From: Methanolobus psychrotolerans
GTDB lineage: Archaea > Halobacteriota > Methanosarcinia > Methanosarcinales > Methanosarcinaceae
DNA: 64,000 bases
Assembly (NCBI RefSeq): GCF_002243045.1
Contig: NZ_MBKP01000006.1
Location: forward strand, 62,001-126,000
Direction: 5' to 3'
The notes beneath the pieces are model-generated. The model was not told the DNA's origin, did not search any database, and was given only the letters and a program-made list of their open reading frames with translations. The stretch's first letter is position 1; each line of letters begins with the position of its first letter. The position numbers and the translations under genes are program-made. Below are positions 53,981 through 62,238 of this stretch, piece after piece.

Positions 53981-54745
53981 TTAAAGAACACGTGTAGTAG
54001 TTTCCAGTTCGATTCCTTTATGTGTGACCTGATAAGAAATTGTCCGGTTAGGAACGAGCATTCCGCGCATTTTGCGAATCATAATATTGCGCTCGATCTC
54101 ACTTCCACGTTCCCTGATCCTGAACTCTATGACACCGTCACATATGTGGCGAAGGGTGTTCTCAGTTATGGAGTCATGCATTCCGCTGGTCATCAGTATC
54201 AAGTGGATAGCTCCTGTTGCCTTACCGATGGAAGATATCAGTTCAATTGATTCAACTACGGTATTGAGACTATAGCCACGCAGAAAATATGAGATAGAAT
54301 CAATAACTCCACGGTACTTTTTATCTCGCTTTTGCGTTACTGTAGCTTTCAGTAGATTCATCGAATCAATACCCTTTTTAAGAAAATCCTTGGCAGAAAG
54401 ATTGCTGGTGAACTCTTTTGGGAGCACATTGTAAAAGCGTGGGCCGTAAGCGTCGACAAAATCAAGGCGTCCACCCACAAGATACTTTTCTACATCCCAT
54501 TTCATATCCTCCATCTCATGAACTATCTCCTGAGCAGGGTGCTCTGAAGTGAAGTAGAAGACATCCTCGTCGTTTAAAAGACCGCCATACACAAATTGCT
54601 GGGCAAACATCTCGGAATTGGCCCCTGGCTCTGCAAGAATGAGAATCGTGGCCCCGGGAGGAACTCCTCCGCCAAGTTGCACATCCAGTCCGGCTATTCC
54701 TGTAGGAACCCTATATCCACCTGTACCATCAAAACTATAATCCAT
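53981..54745 (-). CDS. KaiC/RecA-superfamily protein with degenerate Walker A
   Basis: 254 aa. The RecA-fold order is kept: GIAGLDVQLGGGVPPGATILIL, then FYFTSEHPAQEIVHEMEDMKWD, RGVIDSISYFLRGY (Walker B-like) and a C-terminal RKMRGMLVPNR. The P-loop position reads AEPGANSE (about 38-45) with no Lys and no Ser/Thr in register, so normal ATP hydrolysis is unlikely. Relatives include GvpD/ArlH-type regulators. The start is ATG 54745 after GGGGTATGAT. The partner protein is unknown. Confidence 0.7.
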   Translation of the reverse strand: MDYSFDGTGGYRVPTGIAGLDVQLGGGVPPGATILILAEPGANSEMFAQQFVYGGLLNDEDVFYFTSEHPAQEIVHEMEDMKWDVEKYLVGGRLDFVDAYGPRFYNVLPKEFTSNLSAKDFLKKGIDSMNLLKATVTQKRDKKYRGVIDSISYFLRGYSLNTVVESIELISSIGKATGAIHLILMTSGMHDSITENTLRHICDGVIEFRIRERGSEIERNIMIRKMRGMLVPNRTISYQVTHKGIELETTTRVL

Positions 54746-54838
54746 AATCATACCCCGGTAATGCAATTATTTTGATAACAATTATATTAATACTGAAGGA
54801 TAATAGTCTTTTATAGTATATAGCAATTAGTGATGCTC

Positions 54839-55201
54839 ATGATAAAAACTGAAGATATGAAGTATGATAACGGACTCATACAGGCTATTGCTCAGGACAA
54901 TACTACAAAAGAAGTCCTGATGTGCGCCTTCATGAACAAGGAAGCACTGGAGAGGACCATTGATACCGGTATAGCGCACTACTGGAGCCGTAGCAGACAG
55001 AGCCTCTGGAAGAAAGGAGAGAGTTCCGGACACATACAAAAAGTTGTCGAGATAAGGATAGACTGTGACATGGATGCAGTCCTTTTAGTGGTGGAGCAGA
55101 CCGGAGGCGCGTGCCACACCGGATTTCGTTCATGTTTCTACAGGACAGTAGACGGCAAAGAGATCGGAGAAAAAGTGTTCGACCCCGAAGAGGTCTATTG
55201 A
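54839..55201 (+). CDS. hisI: Phosphoribosyl-AMP cyclohydrolase
   Basis: 120 aa; opens the purine ring in the third step of histidine synthesis. The zinc/active-site segments [55 protein letters not shown] are diagnostic. A TATA element (about 54811-54825) puts transcription start on the ATG at 54839; in-frame GTG 54830 and ATG 54833 lie just upstream. It stands apart from hisG-A-B at 23.6 kb and lacks the HisE domain. Confidence 0.94.
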   Translation: MIKTEDMKYDNGLIQAIAQDNTTKEVLMCAFMNKEALERTIDTGIAHYWSRSRQSLWKKGESSGHIQKVVEIRIDCDMDAVLLVVEQTGGACHTGFRSCFYRTVDGKEIGEKVFDPEEVY

Positions 55202-55310
55202 GAATATTGCCAGCCAGCAATTATCCTTTCACTGCCCATTTCATCTTTTTTTCACCTCGTTTAAAGGAGTGGCGACTTAATTATATAGTCAGCAGACCAT
55301 ATTCGTAAAT

Positions 55311-57152
55311 ATGGAAGAATGTGCAGAAAACAGGCAAAAGATAGTCCCTGACACAAGTGCGGTCATCGATGGGATCCTCTCCGGAAGGATACACGATGAA
55401 GGACTTAGGGACGTGGATATATATGTTCCGGAAGCCGTGATAGCTGAACTGGAAGCCCAGGCTAACAGGGGACTTGAGATAGGATACAAAGGTCTTGAGG
55501 AGATCCAGGAACTCCAGCGATATGCGGGAAAGAAATACATCAGATTATTTTTCACAGGTCCCCGACCAAATCTTGACCAGGTGAAGCTTGCAAAGGGCGG
55601 CGAGATCGATGCGCTGATAAGAGAAACTGCTGTTGAGCTAGATGCAAAATTTGTCACTGGTGACAGGGTGCAGTCACTTGTTGCAAAGGCAAAGGGACTT
55701 GAAGTTGAATTTGTAAAGCCTCCTTTTGAAGATTTCGGACCGTTGCTTGTGGATGAATTCTTTACACCTGACACAATGTCAGTCCACCTGAAACATAAGG
55801 TCTGCCCCATGGCAAAGAAAGGTTCCATTAAAGATGTACAGTATGTGAAGATACGGGATGAGCCATGCACATACAGTGAACTTAAAATGATATCAAGGGA
55901 ACTGCTTGACAGGGCACGCTCGGACCAGGAATCCTTTACGGAAATATCCTTTAGCGGCGCCGCGGTGCTCCAGATAAGGAACATGAGGATTGCCATAGCC
56001 AACCCCCCATTTTCCGATGATGTGGAGATCACCATCGTGCGTCCGGTAGCATCAGTATCACTGGACGAGTATCGTTTGAGCGATATGCTGAAAGAGAGGA
56101 TACGCACCCAGAGAGGAATACTAATTGCAGGACCGCCGGGTGCAGGAAAGTCTACTTTTGCAGCTGGTGTTGCCACTTATCTTAATGACAGGGGGTTTGT
56201 TGTCAAGACTATGGAATCACCACGTGACCTTCAGGTGCCACCGGAGATCACCCAATACGCACCTCTTGACGGCAGCCTTGAGAATACGGCTGATGTGCTC
56301 CTGCTTGTGCGTCCGGACTATACGATATATGACGAAGTGCGCAAGACAAAGGATTTTGGCATATTTGCAGACATGAGACTTGCCGGTGTCGGTATGATAG
56401 GAGTTGTGCACGCCAACCGGGCGGTTGATGCTATCCAGAGGCTTATCGGCAGGGTGGAGCTTGGTGTTATTCCACAGGTAGTGGATACTGTGATATTCAT
56501 CGATAAAGGAGAGATTGCCAAGGTGCAGGTTCTCGATTTCACTGTGAAGGTCCCGGCAGGCATGATGGAAGCGGACCTTGCAAGACCTGTTATCCTTGTT
56601 TCTGACCTTGAGACTGGTAAGAGTGAGTTTGAGATATACACCTACGGTGAGCAGGTGGTTGTCATGCCTCTTGGCGGTGAGCAGCAGAGAAGCCCTTCAT
56701 GGAAACTTGCGGAAAGCGAGGTGAAAGATTTTATCGGCAACTATGCCAGCGGCCCGGTTGAAGTGGAAATGGTCTCTGACCACCGTGCTATGGTACGTGT
56801 AAGGGACACTGATATGCCCAGGGTGATAGGCAAAGGCGGCAAAACAATCGATGATATTGAGAAGGTGCTTGGAATTCACATCGATGTGCGTAAGTTCGAG
56901 TCCGGAGAGGAGCGTAAAACTCGTGAGAAGAAGGAATACCACCCTATCATCGAGCGCACGAAAAAGCACGTCATACTCAACGTCCCTGAGATCGCAAGCC
57001 GTGATGTGGAAATCTATGCCGGAGAGGAGTTCATGTTCTCAGCCACTGTCGGCAGGCATGGCGACATCAAGGTAAGGATAGATTCAACGATTGCATTTGA
57101 TATAGAGGATGCTATTGACGAGGGCGAAGTTATCTGGGTTAAGGAAATTTGA
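55311..57152 (+). CDS. PIN-ATPase-KH protein (COG1855 type)
   Basis: 613 aa. A PIN domain (about 10-140; VPDTSAVIDG and DAKFVTGDRVQSLVAKAKGL with Asp ligands) is followed by a VirB11/PilT-like ATPase (Walker A GPPGAGKST near 273-281) and a KH RNA-binding domain (RVIGKGGKTIDDIEK near 503-517) with a C-terminal beta region. The architecture is conserved in archaea and suggests an ATP-driven ribonuclease. The TATA-like TTAATTATATAG (about 55277-55288) makes the message leaderless. Confidence 0.85.
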   Translation: MEECAENRQKIVPDTSAVIDGILSGRIHDEGLRDVDIYVPEAVIAELEAQANRGLEIGYKGLEEIQELQRYAGKKYIRLFFTGPRPNLDQVKLAKGGEIDALIRETAVELDAKFVTGDRVQSLVAKAKGLEVEFVKPPFEDFGPLLVDEFFTPDTMSVHLKHKVCPMAKKGSIKDVQYVKIRDEPCTYSELKMISRELLDRARSDQESFTEISFSGAAVLQIRNMRIAIANPPFSDDVEITIVRPVASVSLDEYRLSDMLKERIRTQRGILIAGPPGAGKSTFAAGVATYLNDRGFVVKTMESPRDLQVPPEITQYAPLDGSLENTADVLLLVRPDYTIYDEVRKTKDFGIFADMRLAGVGMIGVVHANRAVDAIQRLIGRVELGVIPQVVDTVIFIDKGEIAKVQVLDFTVKVPAGMMEADLARPVILVSDLETGKSEFEIYTYGEQVVVMPLGGEQQRSPSWKLAESEVKDFIGNYASGPVEVEMVSDHRAMVRVRDTDMPRVIGKGGKTIDDIEKVLGIHIDVRKFESGEERKTREKKEYHPIIERTKKHVILNVPEIASRDVEIYAGEEFMFSATVGRHGDIKVRIDSTIAFDIEDAIDEGEVIWVKEI

Positions 57153-57498
57153 GCGGTTCATTATACTGGAACAAATAGTGTCATTGGGCTGAAAAGGATT
57201 AACATCCACAATCCTGCTCAGCTTTATCAGATTTTTCTTTTCGAATCGTATGGCTCACAGGAGTGCATGATAAATCAGAAAATACCCAAAAGTGTCCGGG
57301 AAAATCTTACAGATTACTCTGATGACCTTACAGGCTCAGCACTTAGTTAAAAATGAGTGTTTTTTAGAATATGTGCGCAACCACGGAATTGTTACATTTT
57401 ATAGCAACCAATAAACATTTATATTAATTGATAAATATTATTGTATGCAAATAAAATAGATAACATTCCATAAAATATAGTCTATAAGGGGAAATAAG
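57153..57498. other. Intergenic region with one possible 27-aa ORF
   Basis: A start ATG at 57267 preceded by CAGGAGTGC opens a 27-codon ORF (to 57350) whose product matches nothing known; it could be the stump of a lost gene. The last 90 bp are very AT-rich and contain a TATA-like ACATTTATATTAA (about 57413-57425) that serves the Cys-rich gene. Nothing else is seen. Confidence 0.35.
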
Positions 57499-57705
57499 AT
57501 GAGTGAATGCGAACTACTCAGAAAATGCGGATTCTTTCAGAAGTATCAAAGCACCAAGGAACTGGCATGCAAAGGATTCATCAGCAGATACTGCAAGGGT
57601 CCTGACATGGACAACTGCAAACGCAAGGCATACAGGAAGGAACATGGTATGGCCCCAAGTGATGATATGATGCCTGATGGGCACACTATCGGCAGAGTTT
57701 GTTGA
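57499..57705 (+). CDS. Small Cys-rich cytosolic protein
   Basis: 68 aa with cysteines at about 4, 10, 24, 32, 39 and the C-terminal residue; typical pieces are CELLRKCGFFQKY, CKGFISRYCKG and GMAPSDDMMPDG. I recognise the pattern as a family that also occurs at the ends of sensor proteins in methanogens and delta-proteobacteria, but no function is known to me. The cysteines could bind zinc or an iron-sulfur cluster. AGGGGAA precedes the ATG. Confidence 0.7.
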   Translation: MSECELLRKCGFFQKYQSTKELACKGFISRYCKGPDMDNCKRKAYRKEHGMAPSDDMMPDGHTIGRVC

Positions 57706-58041
57706 GTTTTCAGAGCTCTGTCAAGATCTTCACTAAAGATGTTACCAGGCTAAAGGAGTATATAGTGAACAAAAAGAGTACGGCTATCCATTGAAACTTG
57801 TTTCTGGCTCTATGGGGACACTGTTGACCGTCAATTTCAGATCCATGATTCACAAACCGTCCAAAACAACACAAAGAGGCAAGGAAGCTAAGATAGAAGG
57901 ATAATGCCCTTTGAACCTTTTGCATCTTCAGACCTTTGGACATGCCACATCAAAAGAAGCAGCTTTTTAGCAGCTTTATCTTATGGCACAGGGAAAACGT
58001 GCAGTTGTATCTATGAAATGCGGATGGAAAAATATCAGATT
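57706..58041. other. Intergenic region, possibly decayed coding sequence
   Basis: 336 bp, less AT-rich than true spacers in this window, with short open frames on both strands (for example a 77-codon minus frame) whose products are not convincing. No repeats, tRNA or promoter elements stand out. Best explained as a gene remnant at the edge of the accessory region. Confidence 0.35.
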
Positions 58042-58464
58042 TCAAGATGCCCTGCTTAGATATTCTACGATATATCTGGCAAATTCATCAAAATCTTCAA
58101 GCCTTTCGGTCAGGAACATGTGCAGGATATCGACATCTATCCCTTCATACATGTGAACCAGGACATTCCTGAAACCTGCTGCCTGGGCGAAGTCTTCTGC
58201 AAAGTTTGCCGGAATAATCCCATTTTTACCAAGTATGAGGAATACACTTCGGTAGACCTCAGGCCTTTCAAGTCCTTCTCTTGAGATTATTATTTCACCT
58301 ATATCTATTGCACTTTCAATAGCTAACTGGAAATTCCGCTCAACTGCGCTGCGAAGTTCATAATTATCCTCCAGCCCGGCACTGCTTGCATCTACGGACT
58401 TCAGATAACTGACACATCTCTGCATGAAATTCAGTTTACGGAGGATTTTTTCATTATCGTGCAT
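58042..58464 (-). CDS. HepT-like toxin (DUF86, HEPN)
   Basis: 140-aa helical HEPN protein. The ribonuclease motif Rx4-6H appears as RNVLVHMY (about 109-116). The gene begins directly after the stop codon of the MNT nucleotidyltransferase gene with no gap. In characterised pairs MntA adenylylates a tyrosine next to the HepT active site and thereby neutralises it; the Tyr after the His is present here. Confidence 0.9.
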   Translation of the reverse strand: MHDNEKILRKLNFMQRCVSYLKSVDASSAGLEDNYELRSAVERNFQLAIESAIDIGEIIISREGLERPEVYRSVFLILGKNGIIPANFAEDFAQAAGFRNVLVHMYEGIDVDILHMFLTERLEDFDEFARYIVEYLSRAS

Positions 58465-58911
58465 TCATGTCAGCCCCTTTTCCATAATCCTCTTGAGGAA
58501 ATTACGGTTCAAACGATCCTCATAATATTTCCAGTCCAGATAAGTGGACATTATCCGCTGCTCCACATCAACTTTCAGGTCCTGGTCCCTTTCAAATACA
58601 AGTACATTTGGCTTTATAATCTCAAAACTCAGGACCGGCGACGTATCATTGATCACCAGAAGATCGACCTTGTCGCTTTTGAGCAAAGTTGCCAGACTGC
58701 CTATTAGTTCAATGCGTTTATGGTTTCTCTGCACTTTTGTAAGGGTACCGGACAGATAGACCCCTATATCAATATCACTCCGAGCACCGGCTTTACCCTC
58801 TGATACGGACCCGAACAGGTAGGCAAGCTCAACACATTCCTCTCCAAGAAAGAATTCTTTGAGAATTGGGATAAGTTGTTCTTTATCAAGCATCGGGGTG
58901 GTCGTGTTCAT
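58465..58911 (-). CDS. MntA-like minimal nucleotidyltransferase antitoxin
   Basis: 148 aa with the MNT signature GSVSEGKAGARSDIDIG (GSx10DxD, about 38-54), where the paired Asp bind metal, and a third acid in KVDLLVIND. The ATG at 58911 follows GGTAATC; a TTG at 58923 is less likely. Upstream partner of the HepT toxin in a type VII toxin-antitoxin module. Confidence 0.88.
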   Translation of the reverse strand: MNTTTPMLDKEQLIPILKEFFLGEECVELAYLFGSVSEGKAGARSDIDIGVYLSGTLTKVQRNHKRIELIGSLATLLKSDKVDLLVINDTSPVLSFEIIKPNVLVFERDQDLKVDVEQRIMSTYLDWKYYEDRLNRNFLKRIMEKGLT

Positions 58912-59032
58912 GATTACCGGCAAGGAAAAGTTTTCTAAATTTTTGTATGTGTTTATACGTAATAAAGGTTAAGTGAGCAAACGACAACTGCAAGAGAACG
59001 GATAGGAGGTATTGCAGGAACTGGATTTACCC

Positions 59033-59071
59033 AAGGTGACCACACAAAGGAACAAAATTTGTAGTCACCTT
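59033..59071. repeat. Inverted repeat carrying the GGTGACYACA motif
   Basis: AAGGTGAC (59033-59040) and GTCACCTT (59064-59071) form an 8-bp stem extended by ACAAA/TTTGT. It contains one GGTGACCACA (59035-59044) and one inverted GGTGACTACA (59060-59069). It lies just beyond the 3' end of the methyltransferase gene. Confidence 0.6.
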
Positions 59072-59089
59072 TTGAAGGGTCTGCATTTT

Positions 59090-59647
59090 TTAAGTCTTTT
59101 TTAAGATCACTGCTTTGTCAGGAAAACGCTTTGGCCTCTTCGCAACTGTAAACCCGGCATTGCTGGCTATTTTGATGGCTTCCTCAAACGTCTTTTTTGA
59201 TACATGCAGCGGTAGCTCGACTATGTAGATCTGGCCATTATCTTTGAGTAACGATACCAACTCTCTGAAAAATGCTTCTTTATCCGCAACCTCATGCACC
59301 ATGTAGAACAGGAAAACAAAGTCAAAATTCCCGGACACGCCTATTTTGTCTTCATCAGACTTATGCAATATGATATTTAGTTCAGTTCCGGAAGCTTTTA
59401 TCTTTTCCCTTACTTTCTGGAGCATGCCTTCCTGTAAGTCAACAGCAACTACCCGACCGTTCTTTCCAACCATCCAGGCAATGTCAAGGGTAAAGAAACC
59501 CGGACCACACCCTACTTCCAGGACATCCATTCCTTCTTTGATATACGAACCAAGTATTTTGCGAGGGTTTTGCAACCATCTCCGAATCCTGCTATCAAGA
59601 CTGCCCGCCCGTTCTACCGGGCATACACGGATATTTTCAGTACTCAT
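59090..59647 (-). CDS. SAM-dependent methyltransferase
   Basis: 185 aa from ATG 59647 (GGAGAGAG upstream); a longer frame to 59740 runs into the Fic promoter. Class I Rossmann core: DVLEVGCGPGFFTLDIAWMVG (motif I), VVAVDLQEGML and FDFVFLFYMVHEV. UbiE/Methyltransf_11 type; the substrate is unknown. Divergent from the Fic gene with a shared 130-bp control region that carries an inverted repeat. Confidence 0.82.
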   Translation of the reverse strand: MSTENIRVCPVERAGSLDSRIRRWLQNPRKILGSYIKEGMDVLEVGCGPGFFTLDIAWMVGKNGRVVAVDLQEGMLQKVREKIKASGTELNIILHKSDEDKIGVSGNFDFVFLFYMVHEVADKEAFFRELVSLLKDNGQIYIVELPLHVSKKTFEEAIKIASNAGFTVAKRPKRFPDKAVILKKT

Positions 59648-59731
59648 TACGACTCTCTCCTTTAACCCTGTACTGATACTATTAGTGTAGACGTTGTTCC
59701 CTGAGCTTAAATACTCCATGTCCTTTCCACA

Positions 59732-59766
59732 GGTGACCACAAAATGCTATATAGAATGTGGTCACC
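59732..59766. repeat. Inverted repeat over the Fic promoter
   Basis: Perfect 10-bp arms GGTGACCACA (59732-59741) and TGTGGTCACC (59757-59766), with a 15-bp spacer that contains the TATA-like CTATATAG. A factor bound here would block transcription of Fic and possibly of the divergent methyltransferase. Confidence 0.65.
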
Positions 59767-59775
59767 CATTTAAGT

Positions 59776-60675
59776 GTGCATATAGAAAAAAGAAAACAGG
59801 GACAAAACACGAAATATTACCTGTCCCACTCCTACCGTGTCGGCAAAAGGACGAAGAAGATACGGCATTATCTGGGCCTGAACCTGACAGAGGAAGAGAT
59901 AGAGGAGCGCAGGGAAGAAGCGAAAAAGGAGATCGAGCAGCAGATCCAGGTTAAGACCGACCTGTTGAAGTTCTCCCTTACAAGGAAGGAGATCGAGAAG
60001 CTGAACGAGTACGACAGGGAGATAGATATCGTTCATCTTGATGTGGCAGGCTGGAAAGCCTTCACTGAAAAGTTCGTTTTCAATACCAACGCCATCGAGG
60101 GTTCAGCCGTTACCCCGGAAGAGGTCCATTACCTGCTCCGGCACCACGGGGATGCCACTAATTGTGATGAGATCGAGGCACTGAATGTCGCACAGGCTGT
60201 GGATTTCATACAAAACACGGATGAAGAACTCTCACTTGAGCTCATCAAAAAGCTCCATAAACTGTGTTTTGAAGGCTCCAAGAAGTTTGCCGGCAACCTG
60301 AGGGATGTGGAAGTGGTCATACGCAACGCCTACGGTGAGGTCGTACACCGCGGCATCCCAAAAGAAGAGATCAAAAATGAACTGGAAGAACTTTCAAACT
60401 GGTACAACGACAACGCCGATGACCTGAAGCCCCTTGTACTGGCAGCACTGGTCCACAACCAGTTCGAGTTCATCCACCCCTTTGAGGACGGCAACGGCAG
60501 AGTCGGAAGATTGCTGCTGAATTATGTATTGTTACGACATGGTTACCCGCCTATTAATATATTGTTCGAGGACAGGGGGCGGTATTATCGTTGCCTGCAA
60601 AAGTATTCCGGCGAGGATGTGCTGGAGGATACGCTTGAGTTTTTGGTTGAGCAGTATCGCAAGGGGATGGAATGA
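59776..60675 (+). CDS. Fic family protein (AMPylator-like)
   Basis: 299 aa. The Fic core motif HPFEDGNGRVGR (near residue 235) is complete, and the N-terminal FNTNAIEGS contains the (S/T)xxxE(G/N) inhibitory helix of self-inhibited (class II) Fic proteins. A charged coiled-coil-like segment (LTEEEIEERREEAKKEIEQQ) lies at about 40-60. The TATA at about 59746-59755 places transcription start at the GTG 59776 (leaderless); the upstream GTG 59758 lies within the inverted repeat and is less likely. Targets are unknown. Confidence 0.88.
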   Translation: MHIEKRKQGQNTKYYLSHSYRVGKRTKKIRHYLGLNLTEEEIEERREEAKKEIEQQIQVKTDLLKFSLTRKEIEKLNEYDREIDIVHLDVAGWKAFTEKFVFNTNAIEGSAVTPEEVHYLLRHHGDATNCDEIEALNVAQAVDFIQNTDEELSLELIKKLHKLCFEGSKKFAGNLRDVEVVIRNAYGEVVHRGIPKEEIKNELEELSNWYNDNADDLKPLVLAALVHNQFEFIHPFEDGNGRVGRLLLNYVLLRHGYPPINILFEDRGRYYRCLQKYSGEDVLEDTLEFLVEQYRKGME

Positions 60676-60685
60676 GAGGATTGTA

Positions 60686-60695
60686 GGTGACTACA
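60686..60695 (+). repeat. Fifth copy of the GGTGACYACA motif
   Basis: GGTGACTACA, 10 bp after the Fic stop, inside a short palindrome TGTAG-GTGA-CTACA. It is identical to the inverted copy at 59060-59069. Confidence 0.55.
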
Positions 60696-60730
60696 TGGTT
60701 GTAGTGGAGATGTGGACATCAGTTGAAAAA

Positions 60731-60872
60731 ATAACGATCAGCTTTGTTCCATGGCTATCGTTAAGTAAAATCGTTAACATAGGGTTAACGATAATCCCTA
60801 TTCATAATGTATCCTGCTGATACTTTTATTCACAGAAGGAAAGTTATCGTTAAATCGTAAAGTTAACGATAA
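60731..60872. repeat. Iteron-like cluster of TTATCGTTAA
   Basis: Within 142 bp there are copies at 60756-60764 (+), 60769-60778 (+), 60784-60794 (-), 60844-60853 (+) and 60862-60872 (-), plus a partial copy at 60731-60740. The last pair is a perfect 10-bp inverted repeat with a 9-nt loop right after the stop of the truncated regulator. No ORF is present. Confidence 0.7.
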
Positions 60873-60873
60873 T

Positions 60874-61554
60874 TTATTCCTGGTTTTCGAAGATAACGGC
60901 CGCAGAGTATTTAGTGGAGGGACCACTGCCGATTCTTATAACATGACCGGTGGATATGAGCTTGTTAACACGCTTGAGAACGCTGACTTCGGAGAGACCA
61001 AGCTCCTGGCTAAGTTCCCCACTTGTGGAAACACGGGTACTTTTTAGTAATCGTATGATCGTATCGTCGATCTCGTCAAGCTCTGAAATTGTCTTCTTTG
61101 TGAAAACAATCTCTGTACGATATGGCTTAAGAATGAATTCAACATCAACAAGAGGATGCTTTGAGCACACTTCTTTGATCCTGTTTATACCTGAGCCGTA
61201 TTTTTCGATATATCCCATATCATACATGTATTGTGAAAGCAGAGGATTGCGGGGCTTGTGGGAAGGTTCATCTGGAGTTACTCCCGGAGGGAAATTGCCA
61301 GGGTTCTTGATTCTTATCCTTGTAGGGAAGATGAATATCTGGACCTCGGAAGGATCGAAATAGTTGCGATGTGTGAGTGCGTTAATGACAGCCTCCCTGA
61401 GTGCTTCAGGAGGATATTCAGGAAAATCACCTCTTTTCCATCCTCTCATGGAGCCACCTGCCACTTTCAGGTTCTTGTCGAAATATTCCTCTATGAAGTC
61501 GACGATTTCCCAGACTGGCCCGATGAATTCCCGTGAATCTTTGTAGCGGTCCAT
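60874..61554 (-). pseudogene. Truncated HATPase/winged-helix regulator (AlbA_2-type family)
   Basis: 226 aa corresponding to the C-terminal half of proteins usually 400-480 aa long. A GHKL-like region starts at EYPPEALREAVINALTHRNYFDPSEVQIFI (split over about 46-75) and continues through PRNPLLSQYMYDMGYIEKYGSGI, followed by a winged helix (LLKSTRVSTSGELSQELGLSEVSVLKRV). The N-terminal AlbA_2 DNA-binding domain is missing and the frame opens abruptly inside the preceding DUF3795 gene. It may still be expressed, but it looks like a deletion product. Confidence 0.65.
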
Positions 61555-62111
61555 TTCCTCAGTTTCAAGTGATACTGTTTCCGGGCGGCAATTTCGTCTA
61601 ATATAGAATGGAGCAATTTAGATCTTCCCTTAAGGTCTAGTCCTTCAGAACTGTTTTTTGCTTTTTCCAGTGCTTCTTCTAGTTCCCCAATCTCCAGAAC
61701 CGTTGTTGCAATACAATAATAACTTTTGGAACGACCTTCGTTAAATTCCTGCAACATTCGGTTTAGCAATTGTTCTCTGACCTTTTGTGATTTTTCAAAC
61801 TCATGAACTCCATTTTTTTGGATAAAGGCAATATCGTCTTCAAGTTTCTGATAACATTTGAATGAATCACTCTTTTTCCCGGCTGTCCTGTGTTTTTCCC
61901 ACTTCTCACAAGTCTCATTTTCCTTGCAATCCCAGCAGAACTCAATCCCTTTCTTCTTTACTGCGCAGGTGATAAAAGGACAACCTACTGCCATTCTGCC
62001 TTCGCTTTTACAGCCTAGGCACCGGCTTTCTGTGGTCATGTGATAATTTGGACAAAGCCTGCAGGAAAGCCCGCATATCCCAATTTCAGGGATTTTTATT
62101 TCCATAGACAT
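61491..62111 (-). CDS. DUF3795 zinc-binding-like protein with foreign C-terminus
   Basis: 206 aa. The N-terminal half has the DUF3795 cysteine pattern (CGLSCRLCPNYHMTTESRCLGC, then CPFITCAVKKKGIEFCWDC and CEKWEKHR). The helical second half reaches YHLKLRK at about 182-188, where relatives of this family normally end. The last 18-20 residues are read out of frame from the start of the truncated regulator, overlapping it by 64 nt. This suggests that a deletion fused the two genes. Confidence 0.7.
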   Translation of the reverse strand: MSMEIKIPEIGICGLSCRLCPNYHMTTESRCLGCKSEGRMAVGCPFITCAVKKKGIEFCWDCKENETCEKWEKHRTAGKKSDSFKCYQKLEDDIAFIQKNGVHEFEKSQKVREQLLNRMLQEFNEGRSKSYYCIATTVLEIGELEEALEKAKNSSEGLDLKGRSKLLHSILDEIAARKQYHLKLRKWTATKIHGNSSGQSGKSSTS

Positions 62112-62238
62112 TTATTTGATAGTGTTTCTTTTACCTTTATCGTTGTCCAGTAACTGCTTCGGCGTAACAGGAGATGAGATGCTGGCCGAAAATCCCACGG
62201 ACTCCTTCATGTATCCTTTTTAAAAAAGCTGGGAGAAC

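Noticed and set aside
55289-56176. 295-aa minus-strand frame
   Set aside because: Lies opposite the PIN-ATPase-KH gene; Ser-rich composition is the usual antisense shadow.
57710-57943. 77-aa minus-strand frame after the Cys-rich gene
   Set aside because: No start signal or family; composition suggests chance.
60731-60872. CRISPR-like array
   Set aside because: Repeats are only 9-11 bp, in both orientations and with irregular spacing of 4-50 bp.
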